DNA of 64,000 nt from JAIOTG01 sp964644045 (GCA_964644045.1 CAZXUK010000004.1:1-64000); one strand, 5' to 3'; counted from the first letter of the stretch, positions 17,589-26,149 are shown. The notes: a model not told the origin generated them from the sequence alone. Numbers and translations are program-made.

Positions 17589-17642
17589 CCCACGGCCTTA
17601 GCGTTATGAGTGCTACGCTCTAACCAACTGAGCTACCCAGCC
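17569..17642 (-). tRNA. tRNA with CAT anticodon (Met, or Ile2 if lysidine-modified)
   Basis: A 74-nt cloverleaf: acceptor GGCTGGG/CCCAGCC, D stem GCTC/GAGC, anticodon loop CTCATAA, T arm GTGGG-TTCAATC-CCCAC, discriminator A, no encoded CCA. The base of the anticodon stem has an A-C mismatch. A normal first base pair rules against initiator tRNA. Both an integrative element (3' side) and a GIY-YIG gene (5' side) abut it. Confidence 0.92.
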
Positions 17643-17895
17643 ATTTTTTTATTATAGAATCTACTTGTTTTTTAAGAAACCTTCTTCCACTACTACTTTT
17701 TAAATAATATTCACGCTTTCTGACTAAAAACTTATTGGGATAAAACTCGACGTAAATAGGTATCCACGGATTTTTATTTTTGGTAGATTTAACTAAATTA
17801 TTATTATGTTGATTTAATCTTCTTTGAAAATTATCTGTACTACCTACATATGTCTCGTCACTCTTTTTGCTGTAAATTATATAAACTAACCACAT
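17620..17895 (-). CDS. Small GIY-YIG nuclease ending inside the tRNA gene
   Basis: A 91-residue single-domain GIY-YIG protein. It shows VYII and TYVGST (the two halves of the motif), the conserved RRLNQHN arginine and KREYYLKSS glutamate, followed by a basic C-terminal helix. All catalytic positions look intact. The final residues (WLGSSVG) and the TAG stop are encoded by the first 23 bases of the tRNA gene. A 27-nt copy of the tRNA 5' part lies just upstream of its start, so the gene sits between two copies of the tRNA 5' end. It may be a homing-type element that rebuilds the tRNA on insertion. Confidence 0.85.
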   Translation of the reverse strand: MWLVYIIYSKKSDETYVGSTDNFQRRLNQHNNNLVKSTKNKNPWIPIYVEFYPNKFLVRKREYYLKSSSGRRFLKKQVDSIIKKWLGSSVG

Positions 17896-17907
17896 ATTAT
17901 ATAAAAA

Positions 17908-18002
17908 CGCTCTAACCCGCCTCGCTGAAGCCGAGCTTCTGCTCGGCCAGCCTCGACTATTTCGGCTAGGCGGGCGAGGCGGGCCAACTGAGCTACCCAG
18001 CC
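17908..18002 (-). pseudogene. Duplicated tRNA 5' fragment interrupted by a GC-rich palindrome
   Basis: On the minus strand, 18002-17984 (GGCTGGGTAGCTCAGTTGG) and 17915-17908 (TTAGAGCG) together equal the first 27 bases of the tRNA at 17642-17616. Between them is a 68-bp insert (17983-17916) with terminal CCCGCCTCGC/GCGAGGCGGG and inner hairpins (GCCGAG/CTCGGC). So a redundant tRNA fragment was later disrupted by a REP-like palindromic element at its D loop. Confidence 0.8.
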
Positions 18003-18019
18003 TATAAAACTCAATCTTT

Positions 18020-18053
18020 AAAGAGGAGAGCGATCAATTCGCTTCTCCTCTTT
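18020..18053. terminator. Terminator after the HU gene
   Basis: AAAGAGGAGAGCG and CGCTTCTCCTCTTT pair around a short loop, with T-rich flanks. It lies between the HU stop and the tRNA fragment. Confidence 0.65.
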
Positions 18054-18071
18054 CTGTTTTTCCCGAAAAAA

Positions 18072-18359
18072 TTATCTCTCCCCTTTTAAAGAATCTTTCA
18101 ATCTTTTTCCGGTCTTAAATTTAGCCACTTTGACTTCCGGAATTTTAATTCTTTCTTCCGGCTTCTGGGGATTAACTCCGCCTCGAGCATGCCTGGTTCT
18201 GCATAAAAAAGTCCCGAAACCGCTGATATTAATCTTTTCATCTTTTTTTAACTCTTCAATAATTATATCCACCATATTCTCAACCGCATTCTCGGCCTGC
18301 TTATTATTAATTCCCGGAGTCCTTTCAGCTATTTTTTTGATCAATCCCGCTTTATTCAT
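18072..18359 (-). CDS. hup: HU-family DNA-binding protein
   Basis: A 95-residue histone-like protein that bends and compacts DNA as a dimer. It has the usual N-terminal helices (NKAGLIKKIAERTPGINNKQAENAVE), the INISGFGTFLCRTR core, the intercalating arm (ARGGVNPQKPEERIKIP) and the closing helix (KFKTGKRLKDSL). It follows rny on the minus strand by about 100 bp. An AT-rich inverted repeat (18370-18410) between the two could end the rny transcript or attenuate into hup. HU versus IHF cannot be separated by eye, but HU is the usual form in this group. Confidence 0.93.
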   Translation of the reverse strand: MNKAGLIKKIAERTPGINNKQAENAVENMVDIIIEELKKDEKINISGFGTFLCRTRHARGGVNPQKPEERIKIPEVKVAKFKTGKRLKDSLKGER

Positions 18360-18463
18360 AAAAATATTTAATGAATTTTATCTCTTTTAATTAAGATATA
18401 AAATTCATTTATTTATTTATTATTTTAATATAACAAATATTTTTCAATAATCAAACTCTTTAA

Positions 18464-19990
18464 TTAACGAGCGTATTCTACCATCCTATTCTCGCGAATA
18501 ACATTGATCTTGATCTCGCCCGGATATTTTAGTTCCTCTTCTATTTTCTTGGCAATATCTCTGGACAATTTATGAGCGGCCAAATCATCCACCTCTTCAG
18601 TGTTTACAAAAACCCTGACTTCCCGACCGGCTTGAATGGCATAAGATTTATCCACTCCTTCAAAGGAGTTGGTAATTTTTTCCAGTTCTTCCAATCTTTG
18701 TAAATATCTTTCATAAGTATCGTTTCTTACTCCGGGGCGAGCAGCAGAAATAGCGTCGGCTACTTTCACTATTACCGCGATCAAGCCTTTGGGCCTGTCA
18801 TCATGATGGGTCTCAATAGCATTAATAATATCTTCCGCCAAGTTAAATTTGCGTCCGATATTACCTCCGATTTCCGGATGAGTTCCTTTTACATCATGAT
18901 CCACTGCCTTACCTATATCATGAAGTAAGCCGCTTTTTTTGGCCAAAGTAACATCCACGCCCAATTCTTCAGCTAAAAGCGCAGACAAATGGGCTACCTC
19001 CAAAGAATGCTGTAAGGCATTTTGCCCGTAACTGCTTCTAAATTTTAATCTGCCTATAATTTGAACCAATTTGGGATCAAAACCGGCTATACCCACTTCA
19101 TACAAGGCCTCTTCTCCGGCTTTTTTAATTTCTATAGCCAGATCCCTTTTGGCCCTTTCTACCGCTTCTTCAATTTTGGCCGGCTGAATCCTCCCATCTT
19201 TAATTAAGGCATCCAAAGCTCTTTTGGCGATTTGTCTTCTAATGGGAGAAAAAGAAGAAACAGTAATAGTATTGGGAGTATCATCCACGATTATTTCCAC
19301 CCCCAAATTTTGTTCAATTACTTTTATATTTCTTCCTTCCCGGCCAATAATTCTTCCCTTCATTTCATCGCTGGGCAAATCCACATTAGTAGTGCTGATC
19401 TCCGGAACATAAGAAGAAACAATCCTCTGCATGGCTCCGGTGATCAAATCCCTGGCCTTTTCCTCCAATTTTTCATCCGACTCTTTTTCCAATTTGTTGA
19501 TTCTAACCATTAAATCTTCCTGTGCCTCTGATTCCACATTTTTAAACAAAACCTCTCTGGCTTCTTCTTTGTTCATATCCGCGATCTTTTTCAATTTTTC
19601 CACCTGTTCCTCTTTGAGTTTTTTAATCTCCTCCTTGGCCTCTTCCACCCGATTTACCTTGTCATAAAGTTTTTGTTGTTTTTCTTGCAACTCCAACAAT
19701 TTCTGCGAAAAAGAATCTTCTCGTTTTTGCAGTTTAGCTTGTAATTTATTCATCTCCCCCCTGCGTCTCTTTTCTTCTTCTTTGGCTTCCTCGGTTATTT
19801 TTAAGGCCTTGTCCTGAGCTTTAAAAACTATCTCTTTTTGTTTACTCTTGGCTTCATTTAAAATTTTCTCCGCCCGGGATTCGGCTTTTTTATTAGCGGC
19901 GGAAATCTTTTTCTGGCGAAACCAATATCCAATAAAAAAACCTCCTACCGCCAAAACAATAAATATCACTACCTGTATAAGGATATCCAT
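18464..19990 (-). CDS. rny: Ribonuclease Y
   Basis: Membrane-anchored endoribonuclease that starts mRNA decay in bacteria lacking RNase E. At 508 residues the order is complete: N-terminal transmembrane helix (about 5-25), a long coiled coil (30-190), a KH domain (GRIIGREGRNIKVIEQNLGVEI, about 215-235) and an HD phosphohydrolase domain with HSLEVA, the metal pair in LLHDIGKAVDHD and THHDD. The C-terminal domain ends in PGEIKINVIREN. It is monocistronic or co-transcribed with hup. Confidence 0.96.
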   Translation of the reverse strand: MDILIQVVIFIVLAVGGFFIGYWFRQKKISAANKKAESRAEKILNEAKSKQKEIVFKAQDKALKITEEAKEEEKRRRGEMNKLQAKLQKREDSFSQKLLELQEKQQKLYDKVNRVEEAKEEIKKLKEEQVEKLKKIADMNKEEAREVLFKNVESEAQEDLMVRINKLEKESDEKLEEKARDLITGAMQRIVSSYVPEISTTNVDLPSDEMKGRIIGREGRNIKVIEQNLGVEIIVDDTPNTITVSSFSPIRRQIAKRALDALIKDGRIQPAKIEEAVERAKRDLAIEIKKAGEEALYEVGIAGFDPKLVQIIGRLKFRSSYGQNALQHSLEVAHLSALLAEELGVDVTLAKKSGLLHDIGKAVDHDVKGTHPEIGGNIGRKFNLAEDIINAIETHHDDRPKGLIAVIVKVADAISAARPGVRNDTYERYLQRLEELEKITNSFEGVDKSYAIQAGREVRVFVNTEEVDDLAAHKLSRDIAKKIEEELKYPGEIKINVIRENRMVEYAR

Positions 19991-20289
19991 AAATCTTACT
20001 CGGTTTCAGGAGATTTTTTAAACACACAAAACACCGCAAAACAGTTATTTAAACTCGCTTAGCTCTTTTACTAATTTTTTAATTTTAGTTAATGTTTTTT
20101 GGTGCATTTTGATCTTTATATTGAGATATTCTACAAATTTTCCTTAATATTGCTACAACTAAACTTTTTACAAAGTTTTCCTTATAAAACTCCGTTTTAC
20201 TTCTTGGCAAATCAAAACAGTCTCCTAAACCGAAAATTAATAATTATTTTAAACCATATTATCACCCTGCTTTAAAAATGTAAAGGGAA
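19991..20289. other. AT-rich intergenic, no gene seen
   Basis: About 300 bp between rny and the thioredoxin-fold lipoprotein. No coding frame, strong hairpin or near-consensus promoter stands out; the rny promoter must lie here but I cannot place it. Confidence 0.4.
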
Positions 20290-21288
20290 TTAACCGCAAG
20301 AGCCGGAAGTGTTACTGGTGCTTTCATTGCTACTAAAGCCCGGAGCGGGAGTGGAGCCGGAAAGTTCGGCTTCACACTCTTCGGGCTCTTCGTTAAAAGC
20401 GGAGCAAACAGTATCCAAAAGAGAAGCGGGATTTCTCTGAGCTTTAATTTTTTCTCCATTGATCACTAAAGTCGGGGATCCGGCAACTCCCAATTTTTGA
20501 TTTTCTTCGGCATGAATACTAAAGCTGGGATAATTACCCCTCCAGGTACTTTTATCATTATAATCCTCGGTAATTCCGAATTTTTCATCGGTATTATCCA
20601 CGCAGGTTTTTAAAGAAGAAGAATCTATGTTTGTTTCCTTTTGGCATTTTTGAGAATCACTGCTTTTCAAAAAACAATCCAGATAACTTATTAATTTATC
20701 CGGCTGTTCCTTCTGAATACAATATTCCCTTAACTGCTCATCTATTTCTTTTTTATCATGCATAGCATAATCCACGAACTTTAAATTAAAATCGATTTTG
20801 TCTCCCAGGGCCTTGACTGCCGGTAAAATCGCCTTTTCCATTTGAGTGCCATAAGGGCAATAAGACATTATGAACAGATCCACTACCGGCTTATCGCTTT
20901 TTTGGCTTACTTGAGTCGCCGGTTGATTTTGAGAAGAAGGATTCTGTTGAGCTTGAGATTCTTGTCCGGCTTTTTCTACTTCGGCAATGTCGCTACCCTG
21001 AGGGAAGAATTTTTTTCCATCTTTGGTTATATAGGATTCAATGCTTTGATCGGCTACTTTTACATCTAATTTATAAAGATTACTCTCCTCGGTAATAGTG
21101 GCCACTGTGGCCTTTTGTTCGCTTTTCGGCGAGATCAAATTTTCATTTATAAACTTCTCTGCTTTAGCTCCGGCTTCCTTCGGAGTTAAGATGTCTTGGG
21201 CGCTTATACTTTCGCCCCCGGATTTTTGACTATTACAGCCGGCCAAAAGAAAAACCAGCAATAATCCCAAAATAATTGATTTTTTCAT
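20290..21288 (-). CDS. Lipoprotein with thioredoxin-fold (DsbA/GILT-like) domain
   Basis: A 332-residue exported lipoprotein (lipobox LAGC, Cys18). A PepSY-like small domain (about 35-95) precedes a Gln-rich linker and a thioredoxin-fold domain (about 130-300) that starts FIMSYCPYGTQMEKAI. The active site is CPYG, with a single cysteine, followed by several other cysteines (REYCIQ, LDCFLK, KCQKE, LKTCVD). The cis-Pro loop is VAGSPTLVING. It probably handles disulfides or reduces metals outside the cell membrane. The thioredoxin reductase gene next door is divergent and cytoplasmic, so a direct pathway link is only suggestive. Confidence 0.8.
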   Translation of the reverse strand: MKKSIILGLLLVFLLAGCNSQKSGGESISAQDILTPKEAGAKAEKFINENLISPKSEQKATVATITEESNLYKLDVKVADQSIESYITKDGKKFFPQGSDIAEVEKAGQESQAQQNPSSQNQPATQVSQKSDKPVVDLFIMSYCPYGTQMEKAILPAVKALGDKIDFNLKFVDYAMHDKKEIDEQLREYCIQKEQPDKLISYLDCFLKSSDSQKCQKETNIDSSSLKTCVDNTDEKFGITEDYNDKSTWRGNYPSFSIHAEENQKLGVAGSPTLVINGEKIKAQRNPASLLDTVCSAFNEEPEECEAELSGSTPAPGFSSNESTSNTSGSCG

Positions 21289-21411
21289 AATTTTTAAAAT
21301 TAGCTTTAATTAATTAAAAATGTTTTTAAATACTAACAAAAAAAAGTTTAATAGTCAAAAATTTATTTGATTTTATTTTAAAAAATCTATAAAATAAAAA
21401 ATAAAAAAAAT

Positions 21412-22362
21412 ATGACATATGACACCATTATTATCGGAGCCGGTCCGGCCGGCCTGACTGCGGCCATTTACGCTGCTCGCCGAGAAATGAAGGCCTTGGT
21501 TGTGGGCAAAGAAATCGGAGGTCAAGTTATGTGGGCCTCGGAGATAGAAAATTATCCCGGTTTTAAAAAAATAGATAATTATGAACTTATAAGCAAAATG
21601 CAAGAACAGGTTATGTCTCTGGGGGTGGATATAAAAACGGAGGAAATTAAAAAAATAGAAAAAAAAGAAGATAATTTTATCCTGCACAGCAATAAAGAAA
21701 ATTTTACGGCCTCCACCGTAATAATAGCCATGGGCCTCTCTCCTCGCAGGTTGGCTATTCCCGGAGAAAAAGAGTTTACCGGCAAAGGAATTTCTTATTG
21801 CGCTAACTGCGACGGCCCTTTTTATAAAAATAAAGAGGTGGCGGTTGTGGGCGGAGGAAACAGCGCTTTGGATGCGGCGGAAATTCTTTCCAAAATCGCC
21901 GGTAAAGTTTATCTGATCCATCGCCGGGAAGAATTCCGCGGCTTTGAATCTCTAAGGGAAGAGGTGAAAAATAAAAAGAATATTGAATTGGTTTTAAACA
22001 GTGAAGTGAAAGAAATAAGCGGAGAAGGAAAAGTGGAAAAAGCTAAAGTAATAAACAACAAAACCGATAAGGAAAAAGAAATAAATATAGCGGGAATTTT
22101 TATAGAAATAGGGCGTATCGCCAGCACTGATTTGGTGGGCGAATGGGTGGAAAGGGATAAAGTCAGTCAAATCAAGGTGGATAAAAAACAAATGACCAAA
22201 ACCCCGGGACTTTTTGCGGCCGGAGACGTGGTAAGCGGCGAATTTAAACAAATTACCATTGCTGCCGGAGAAGCTACCATAGCCGCCTTGGCCGCTTACC
22301 AATATCTTCAACAAAAACAAGGCAAAGAAATAAAAAAAATCTTGGACAGAAGCACTAACTAA
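21412..22362 (+). CDS. trxB: Thioredoxin reductase
   Basis: FAD/NADPH enzyme that reduces thioredoxin. At 316 residues it has the family length: FAD-binding IIIGAGPAGLTAAIYAAR (about 6-23), the redox-active CANC disulfide (about 135-138, ISYCANCDGP), the NADPH-binding VVGGGNSALDAAEIL and the final FAD motif GLFAAGDV. Residues HRREEF support NADPH use. It is divergent from the DsbA-like lipoprotein. Its stop overlaps the end of the convergent DUF523 gene by 8 bp. Confidence 0.96.
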   Translation: MTYDTIIIGAGPAGLTAAIYAARREMKALVVGKEIGGQVMWASEIENYPGFKKIDNYELISKMQEQVMSLGVDIKTEEIKKIEKKEDNFILHSNKENFTASTVIIAMGLSPRRLAIPGEKEFTGKGISYCANCDGPFYKNKEVAVVGGGNSALDAAEILSKIAGKVYLIHRREEFRGFESLREEVKNKKNIELVLNSEVKEISGEGKVEKAKVINNKTDKEKEINIAGIFIEIGRIASTDLVGEWVERDKVSQIKVDKKQMTKTPGLFAAGDVVSGEFKQITIAAGEATIAALAAYQYLQQKQGKEIKKILDRSTN

Positions 22363-22813
22363 CAAAATCTTCTTCAGTATAAATTTTCACACCCTTCTTT
22401 TTTAACAGGGTAGCGGTTACACCGCTTCCTTTTTTTATGGTTTTGCTAAAAGTGCCGTCATAAATTTCTCCGCAACCGCAACTGGGACTTCTCTGCTTTA
22501 AAATCGCCTCTTTAATTCCCAGCTCTTCCGCTATTTTGACCACTTCCCGGGCGCCTTTTAAAAAATAAGCGGAAACATCTTGGCCTGACTCGGTTTTAAT
22601 TTTGGCCCTGCCTTCCAAAACTTCCTCTCCGCTATCCTTTTGTATTTGCGCGGCCGGCCGCGGCGTAGGCAAACCCCCTAATTGCTCGGGACAAACCGGA
22701 ATCAAATTCCCTTCTTTGTACTCCTTGTAAATCTCCGAGGACAAATCTTCCAGATTATTCTTGCCGTTATATTTACAATTTATACCTACCAGACAAGCGC
22801 TGATCAATTTCAT
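22355..22813 (-). CDS. DUF523 family protein
   Basis: A 152-residue protein of the DUF523 (YbbK-like) family: starts with ISACLVGINCKYNG, has VCPEQLGGLPTPRPAAQI and RSPSCGCGEIYDGTFS. Conserved cysteines suggest metal or Fe-S binding; the reaction is not known. It is second in a minus-strand run with the DUF192 protein (4 bp upstream) and the alpha/beta hydrolase, so these three are likely one transcript. Confidence 0.88.
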   Translation of the reverse strand: MKLISACLVGINCKYNGKNNLEDLSSEIYKEYKEGNLIPVCPEQLGGLPTPRPAAQIQKDSGEEVLEGRAKIKTESGQDVSAYFLKGAREVVKIAEELGIKEAILKQRSPSCGCGEIYDGTFSKTIKKGSGVTATLLKKKGVKIYTEEDFVS

Positions 22814-22817
22814 ATTT

Positions 22818-23255
22818 TTATTCTAACAAATTAACTTTGTCTCCTGTCTCAATATTATATTTATCTATCGTCCCCGCCTTAAGCTCTAAAACCTTATCTA
22901 CTTTGATCGCCGGAGTTAAAGTTTGGGGAGGTTGATAATCCCGGGGCCTAATATTTTTTTCCACACTCACCACCTCTCCCTCTCTTATCCAGACAAAATC
23001 CAGGGGTATTAACATATCTTTCATCCAAAAAGAGACAAATTGCGCGGACTCAAAAATAAAAAGCATGCCCTTGTTCTCCGCCAAATTCTCCCGACCGGCC
23101 AGCCCCTTGGCCCGGGCAGCCGAAGTTTGGGGAATCTCCACCTTAAACTCCTGGCCCCCCACCTCTACAATAGATAAACCAGAATCTTGGCTGCATCCGC
23201 TAACTACAAATCCCAACAAACAAAAAACTGAAAATAAAAAAATTTTTTTAAACAC
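22818..23255 (-). CDS. DUF192 lipoprotein
   Basis: A 145-residue exported lipoprotein (signal VFCLLGFVVSGC). The mature part is a DUF192 domain: EIPQTSAARAKGLAGRENL, GMLFIFESAQFVSFWMKDML, IPLDFVWI and the final VLELKAGTIDKYNIETGD. DUF192 proteins are small beta barrels with no known enzyme activity. It lies between the hydrolase and DUF523 genes with very short gaps. Confidence 0.88.
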   Translation of the reverse strand: MFKKIFLFSVFCLLGFVVSGCSQDSGLSIVEVGGQEFKVEIPQTSAARAKGLAGRENLAENKGMLFIFESAQFVSFWMKDMLIPLDFVWIREGEVVSVEKNIRPRDYQPPQTLTPAIKVDKVLELKAGTIDKYNIETGDKVNLLE

Positions 23256-23264
23256 AAATCAAAT

Positions 23265-24053
23265 TTAGATTAAGAATTTAACCGACCCGGAAAGCCATTG
23301 CTCCAATAAATCCGGTCTTTCCATATCATGATCACCTCCGGAGACTGTTATTTTCCGAGAAAAATCAATATTAAAACTTTCCGGAGGAACTTTTTTGTCA
23401 TTATCCCCCTGAACCAATAAAACATTATCCGTATCTTGAAAATAAGAAGAATAATCTTTGTCCTCGTTTTGCAAAAAATAATCAGGTAAAATATAATTTT
23501 CTTTGGTCATTTTACCCTCTTCTTTAATATAGGCTTGGAAATCCTCTTCCCTGAAATAATCCCGAAAATTCTCCCAAGTAACTTCAAGGCGAGGATCTTC
23601 CTTTTTCATTTTGTTTTGGGCAAAGTAGTAGCGCAAGAGATCTTTTTGATTTAAGGCCGGGCCTAATAAAACCATTTTTTCCCAGTCAGCTTCTTCCCGG
23701 GCCAAGGCAGCCACGCAGCCGGAAACACTGTGAGCCACTAAAGAAATAGAATCATATTTTTTAACACCCTCCATTTCCGCCCTGGCGCTTAATAAATCTT
23801 TTTTCCAGTTCTCCACGGTAAAATCGGAAAAATCCCCCTCAGATAAACCCAGACCTTCGTAATCAAAACGAAAACAATCTATGCCTTGTTGATTTAAGGC
23901 TTTACTTAAAGCTGTAAATTTTTTCTCTGTAGTAGCTTTGCGTTCAAGCCCGCTGGCCATTATGACTAATTTTTTATTCTCTTCAGCGCCGGAATAAATG
24001 CCTCTTAAAATTTTTTTATCCGGATTGGTAAATTGTATTAATTTGGTAAACAT
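23265..24053 (-). CDS. Alpha/beta hydrolase
   Basis: A 262-residue soluble alpha/beta-hydrolase. It has the oxyanion region GLERKATTEK, the FRFDYEGLGLSEG loop, the nucleophile elbow VAHSVSGCVA (Ser in HSVS, a variant of GxSxG with H in place of the first G), and the C-terminal His in SGGDHDME. An acid is plausible in VQGDNDKKVP. Probably an esterase or acyl hydrolase; the substrate cannot be told. First gene of the minus-strand run to DUF192 and DUF523. Confidence 0.8.
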   Translation of the reverse strand: MFTKLIQFTNPDKKILRGIYSGAEENKKLVIMASGLERKATTEKKFTALSKALNQQGIDCFRFDYEGLGLSEGDFSDFTVENWKKDLLSARAEMEGVKKYDSISLVAHSVSGCVAALAREEADWEKMVLLGPALNQKDLLRYYFAQNKMKKEDPRLEVTWENFRDYFREEDFQAYIKEEGKMTKENYILPDYFLQNEDKDYSSYFQDTDNVLLVQGDNDKKVPPESFNIDFSRKITVSGGDHDMERPDLLEQWLSGSVKFLI

Positions 24054-24114
24054 AAAAATAAATTAAATTTTAACTAATTTAATTTTAACACTGCCCCCGG
24101 CTTTGTCAAAATAA

Positions 24115-24138
24115 AAACCGCCTAAGTTAGACGGTTTA
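24115..24138 (-). terminator. Terminator of the 81-residue gene
   Basis: AAACCG/CGGTTT stem followed by TTTTT on the minus strand. Confidence 0.65.
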
Positions 24139-24149
24139 AAAGCTAATGA

Positions 24150-24395
24150 TCAAAGATTTTCTAAGAGATTCTCCAAAAAATTCTGGGCAGAAACCTCGTT
24201 CTGTGATGTTAACTGCCTTAACATCTCCCGGATTTCATCAGAGGCCAACTGTTTTTCCCGGGAAGAAAGATTCGCCTCGAATAACATCTCTCCCAATTCC
24301 CAGAAAATTTTTTGATCCTCCGGGGGAATTGTGATCCCCGGAAGCCGATTCCACATTCGATCCATCAAAACTCTAAAAATTGAATTCTCGTTCAT
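24150..24395 (-). CDS. Unknown 81-residue protein
   Basis: Acidic, helical protein with no membrane segment and no recognised domain. It starts with a strong AAGGAGG ribosome-binding site about 6 bases before the ATG, unlike many neighbouring housekeeping genes, and ends at its own terminator. The same strong-RBS style marks other small unknown genes in this window (34.4, 41.2, 59.9 and 60.7 kb). Confidence 0.65.
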   Translation of the reverse strand: MNENSIFRVLMDRMWNRLPGITIPPEDQKIFWELGEMLFEANLSSREKQLASDEIREMLRQLTSQNEVSAQNFLENLLENL

Positions 24396-24494
24396 CTTAT
24401 CCTCCTTTTTTTAATTAAAAACAACCTTTTTAAAATTTATTTTCTTATAACATAAATAACTAAAAAAATCAAGGTGGGGTTGTTTTCCCTTTTC

Positions 24495-24503
24495 TGCTAT
24501 AAT
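24495..24503 (+). promoter_or_regulatory. Extended -10 promoter of rnhB
   Basis: TGCTATAAT ends 6 bases before the rnhB ATG at 24510, so transcription should start at or next to the start codon. Confidence 0.6.
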
Positions 24504-24509
24504 AAAAAT

Positions 24510-25121
24510 ATGCTTGATTTAGAAGAAGAAAAATTATTATTCAGCCAAGGACACAAGCTAGTAGCCGGCTTAGATGAGGCCGGTCGGGGACCTTTGGCCG
24601 GTCCGGTAGTGGCTGCCTGTGTGGTTTGCGCGCCTGATTTTAAAATAAATCCTGAACTTGAATTGGTCCGGGATTCAAAAAAATTAACCGCCAAACAAAG
24701 AGGAAAATTAAAGGAAATTATTGAAAATAATTTGGCCGGAGTGGGTGTGGGTATCTGCGACCCTCAAACCATAGACAGAATCAATATTTTACAAGCCAGT
24801 TTTCTGGCTATGAAAAAAGCCCTGGGCGCCTTAGAAGAAAAGCCGGGCTTCCTGCTTTTGGACGGAAAATTCCCCCTTCCCAACTCCAGTTATCCGCAAA
24901 AAGCACTCAAAGGAGGAGATGGTTATGTTTTCTCCATTGCCGCCGCCTCTATTATTGCCAAAATAACCCGAGACCAAATTATGGAAAAAATGGAAGAAAA
25001 ATACCCAAACTACGGTTTTGCTCGACACAAAGGCTACGGAACCAAATATCATTTGGAGCAAATAAAAAAACACGGCCCTTGTGCAATTCATCGCAAAAGC
25101 TTCGGGCCATGTAAAATTTAA
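24510..25121 (+). CDS. rnhB: Ribonuclease HII
   Basis: Removes ribonucleotides from DNA and RNA-DNA hybrids. Starting at the ATG at 24510 gives 203 residues, the usual length, with AGLDEAGRGPLAGPV (catalytic Asp-Glu), DSKKLT, the FLLLDGKF Asp and SIAAASIIAKITRD with the final Asp. The C-terminus HKGYGTKYHLEQIKKHGPCAIHRKSF is typical. A longer GTG start at 24474 would run through the promoter and is rejected. The -10 element placement implies a leaderless mRNA. Confidence 0.95.
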   Translation: MLDLEEEKLLFSQGHKLVAGLDEAGRGPLAGPVVAACVVCAPDFKINPELELVRDSKKLTAKQRGKLKEIIENNLAGVGVGICDPQTIDRINILQASFLAMKKALGALEEKPGFLLLDGKFPLPNSSYPQKALKGGDGYVFSIAAASIIAKITRDQIMEKMEEKYPNYGFARHKGYGTKYHLEQIKKHGPCAIHRKSFGPCKI

Positions 25122-25148
25122 TGGTATACTAGAATTTCATCTATTATC

Positions 25149-25180
25149 TTGACAATTATATGTTTAGTCTTTACTATAAT
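25149..25180 (+). promoter_or_regulatory. Promoter of the kinase-like gene
   Basis: TTGACA (25149-25154) with TACTAT at 17 bp, overlapping TATAAT at 20 bp. About 20 bases separate it from the ATG and no ribosome-binding site is seen. Confidence 0.55.
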
Positions 25181-25198
25181 AAAAAATTATAAAATCTT

Positions 25199-26149
25199 AT
25201 GAATTCACCCGAAAAACCTCAAGAATCAAACTTAAACAATGAAAATATAAATGAAATTGAAGAGGAAATAGAAAAATTAATAGAAGAGGCAGAAAAAATA
25301 ACTCCGGAAGAATTGCTTGAAGAACCTAAAAAAAGCTATGAAGAAGCAGAAACAGTCGAAGAATTATTAAAAATTCAGAAAAAATTTCAAGAAATTATAG
25401 AACACAGAAAAAAAGACAGGCTCAATCTTGATACCCTCCCAGATAAAGAAAATGAATTTATAACCAAACAATGTCCTAAAGAAAAATTAAAGCAAATAAA
25501 AAAAGAAATTGAAAAAATTAAAGAAAAAATAGAAAATGGAGAAATTACTTGCTTGGGAGAAGGAAGAGTGGCCCAAGTCTTTCCCGGAGAAGAAGATCCT
25601 TTTTTATGTATAAAAATAATTAAAGAAGAAAAAGATGCTATAAACATTTATAATACTGAAAATAATATAATCGATGAAATAAAAATACAGGAAGAAGTAG
25701 AAAAAAAGGTAAAAATAAACAATGCCAGAGTTCCTAAGCCCTATTATGCCCAATCTTACAAAAACTTTCATTTCATAGTTATGGAAAATTTGGAAGCCGT
25801 TACTTTAAAGGAAGTATTGGAAAGCCCGGACAGTCTTCCTGAAAATTTTGATTATGAAAAATTTTTTGTCGGATTAGAAGAATTTGTCAAAAAATTAAAT
25901 GAAAATAAAATATTTCATAGAGATTTACACGAAGGAAATATAATGATTGACAAAAATAACGGAAACTGCTATATTATAGACCTCGGAACAGCTATAAGAA
26001 GTTTTAATGAGGATGAGGCTTGCAGAAAAATTGATCCCAGAACAAATAAAATGATAAAAACTACCAAAGACTCAGATAATGTAAAAAATCTAAAGATAAA
26101 AATAAAACAAATTTTATCATTAAAAAAAGGAGGAAAATATGATAACTGA
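25199..26149 (+). CDS. Protein kinase-like protein
   Basis: A 316-residue protein. The N-terminal 110 residues are a charged coiled coil. The kinase-like fold follows, with a Gly loop (CLGEGRVAQVFPG), the lysine strand FLCIKIIKEE, the catalytic loop FHRDLHEGNIMID and the metal-binding IIDLGTAI. All key residues are present, so it is probably active; the short loop lengths resemble RIO/aminoglycoside-kinase-like enzymes more than classical Ser/Thr kinases. It overlaps the next small gene by 11 bp and shares its terminator. Substrate unknown. Confidence 0.78.
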   Translation: MNSPEKPQESNLNNENINEIEEEIEKLIEEAEKITPEELLEEPKKSYEEAETVEELLKIQKKFQEIIEHRKKDRLNLDTLPDKENEFITKQCPKEKLKQIKKEIEKIKEKIENGEITCLGEGRVAQVFPGEEDPFLCIKIIKEEKDAINIYNTENNIIDEIKIQEEVEKKVKINNARVPKPYYAQSYKNFHFIVMENLEAVTLKEVLESPDSLPENFDYEKFFVGLEEFVKKLNENKIFHRDLHEGNIMIDKNNGNCYIIDLGTAIRSFNEDEACRKIDPRTNKMIKTTKDSDNVKNLKIKIKQILSLKKGGKYDN

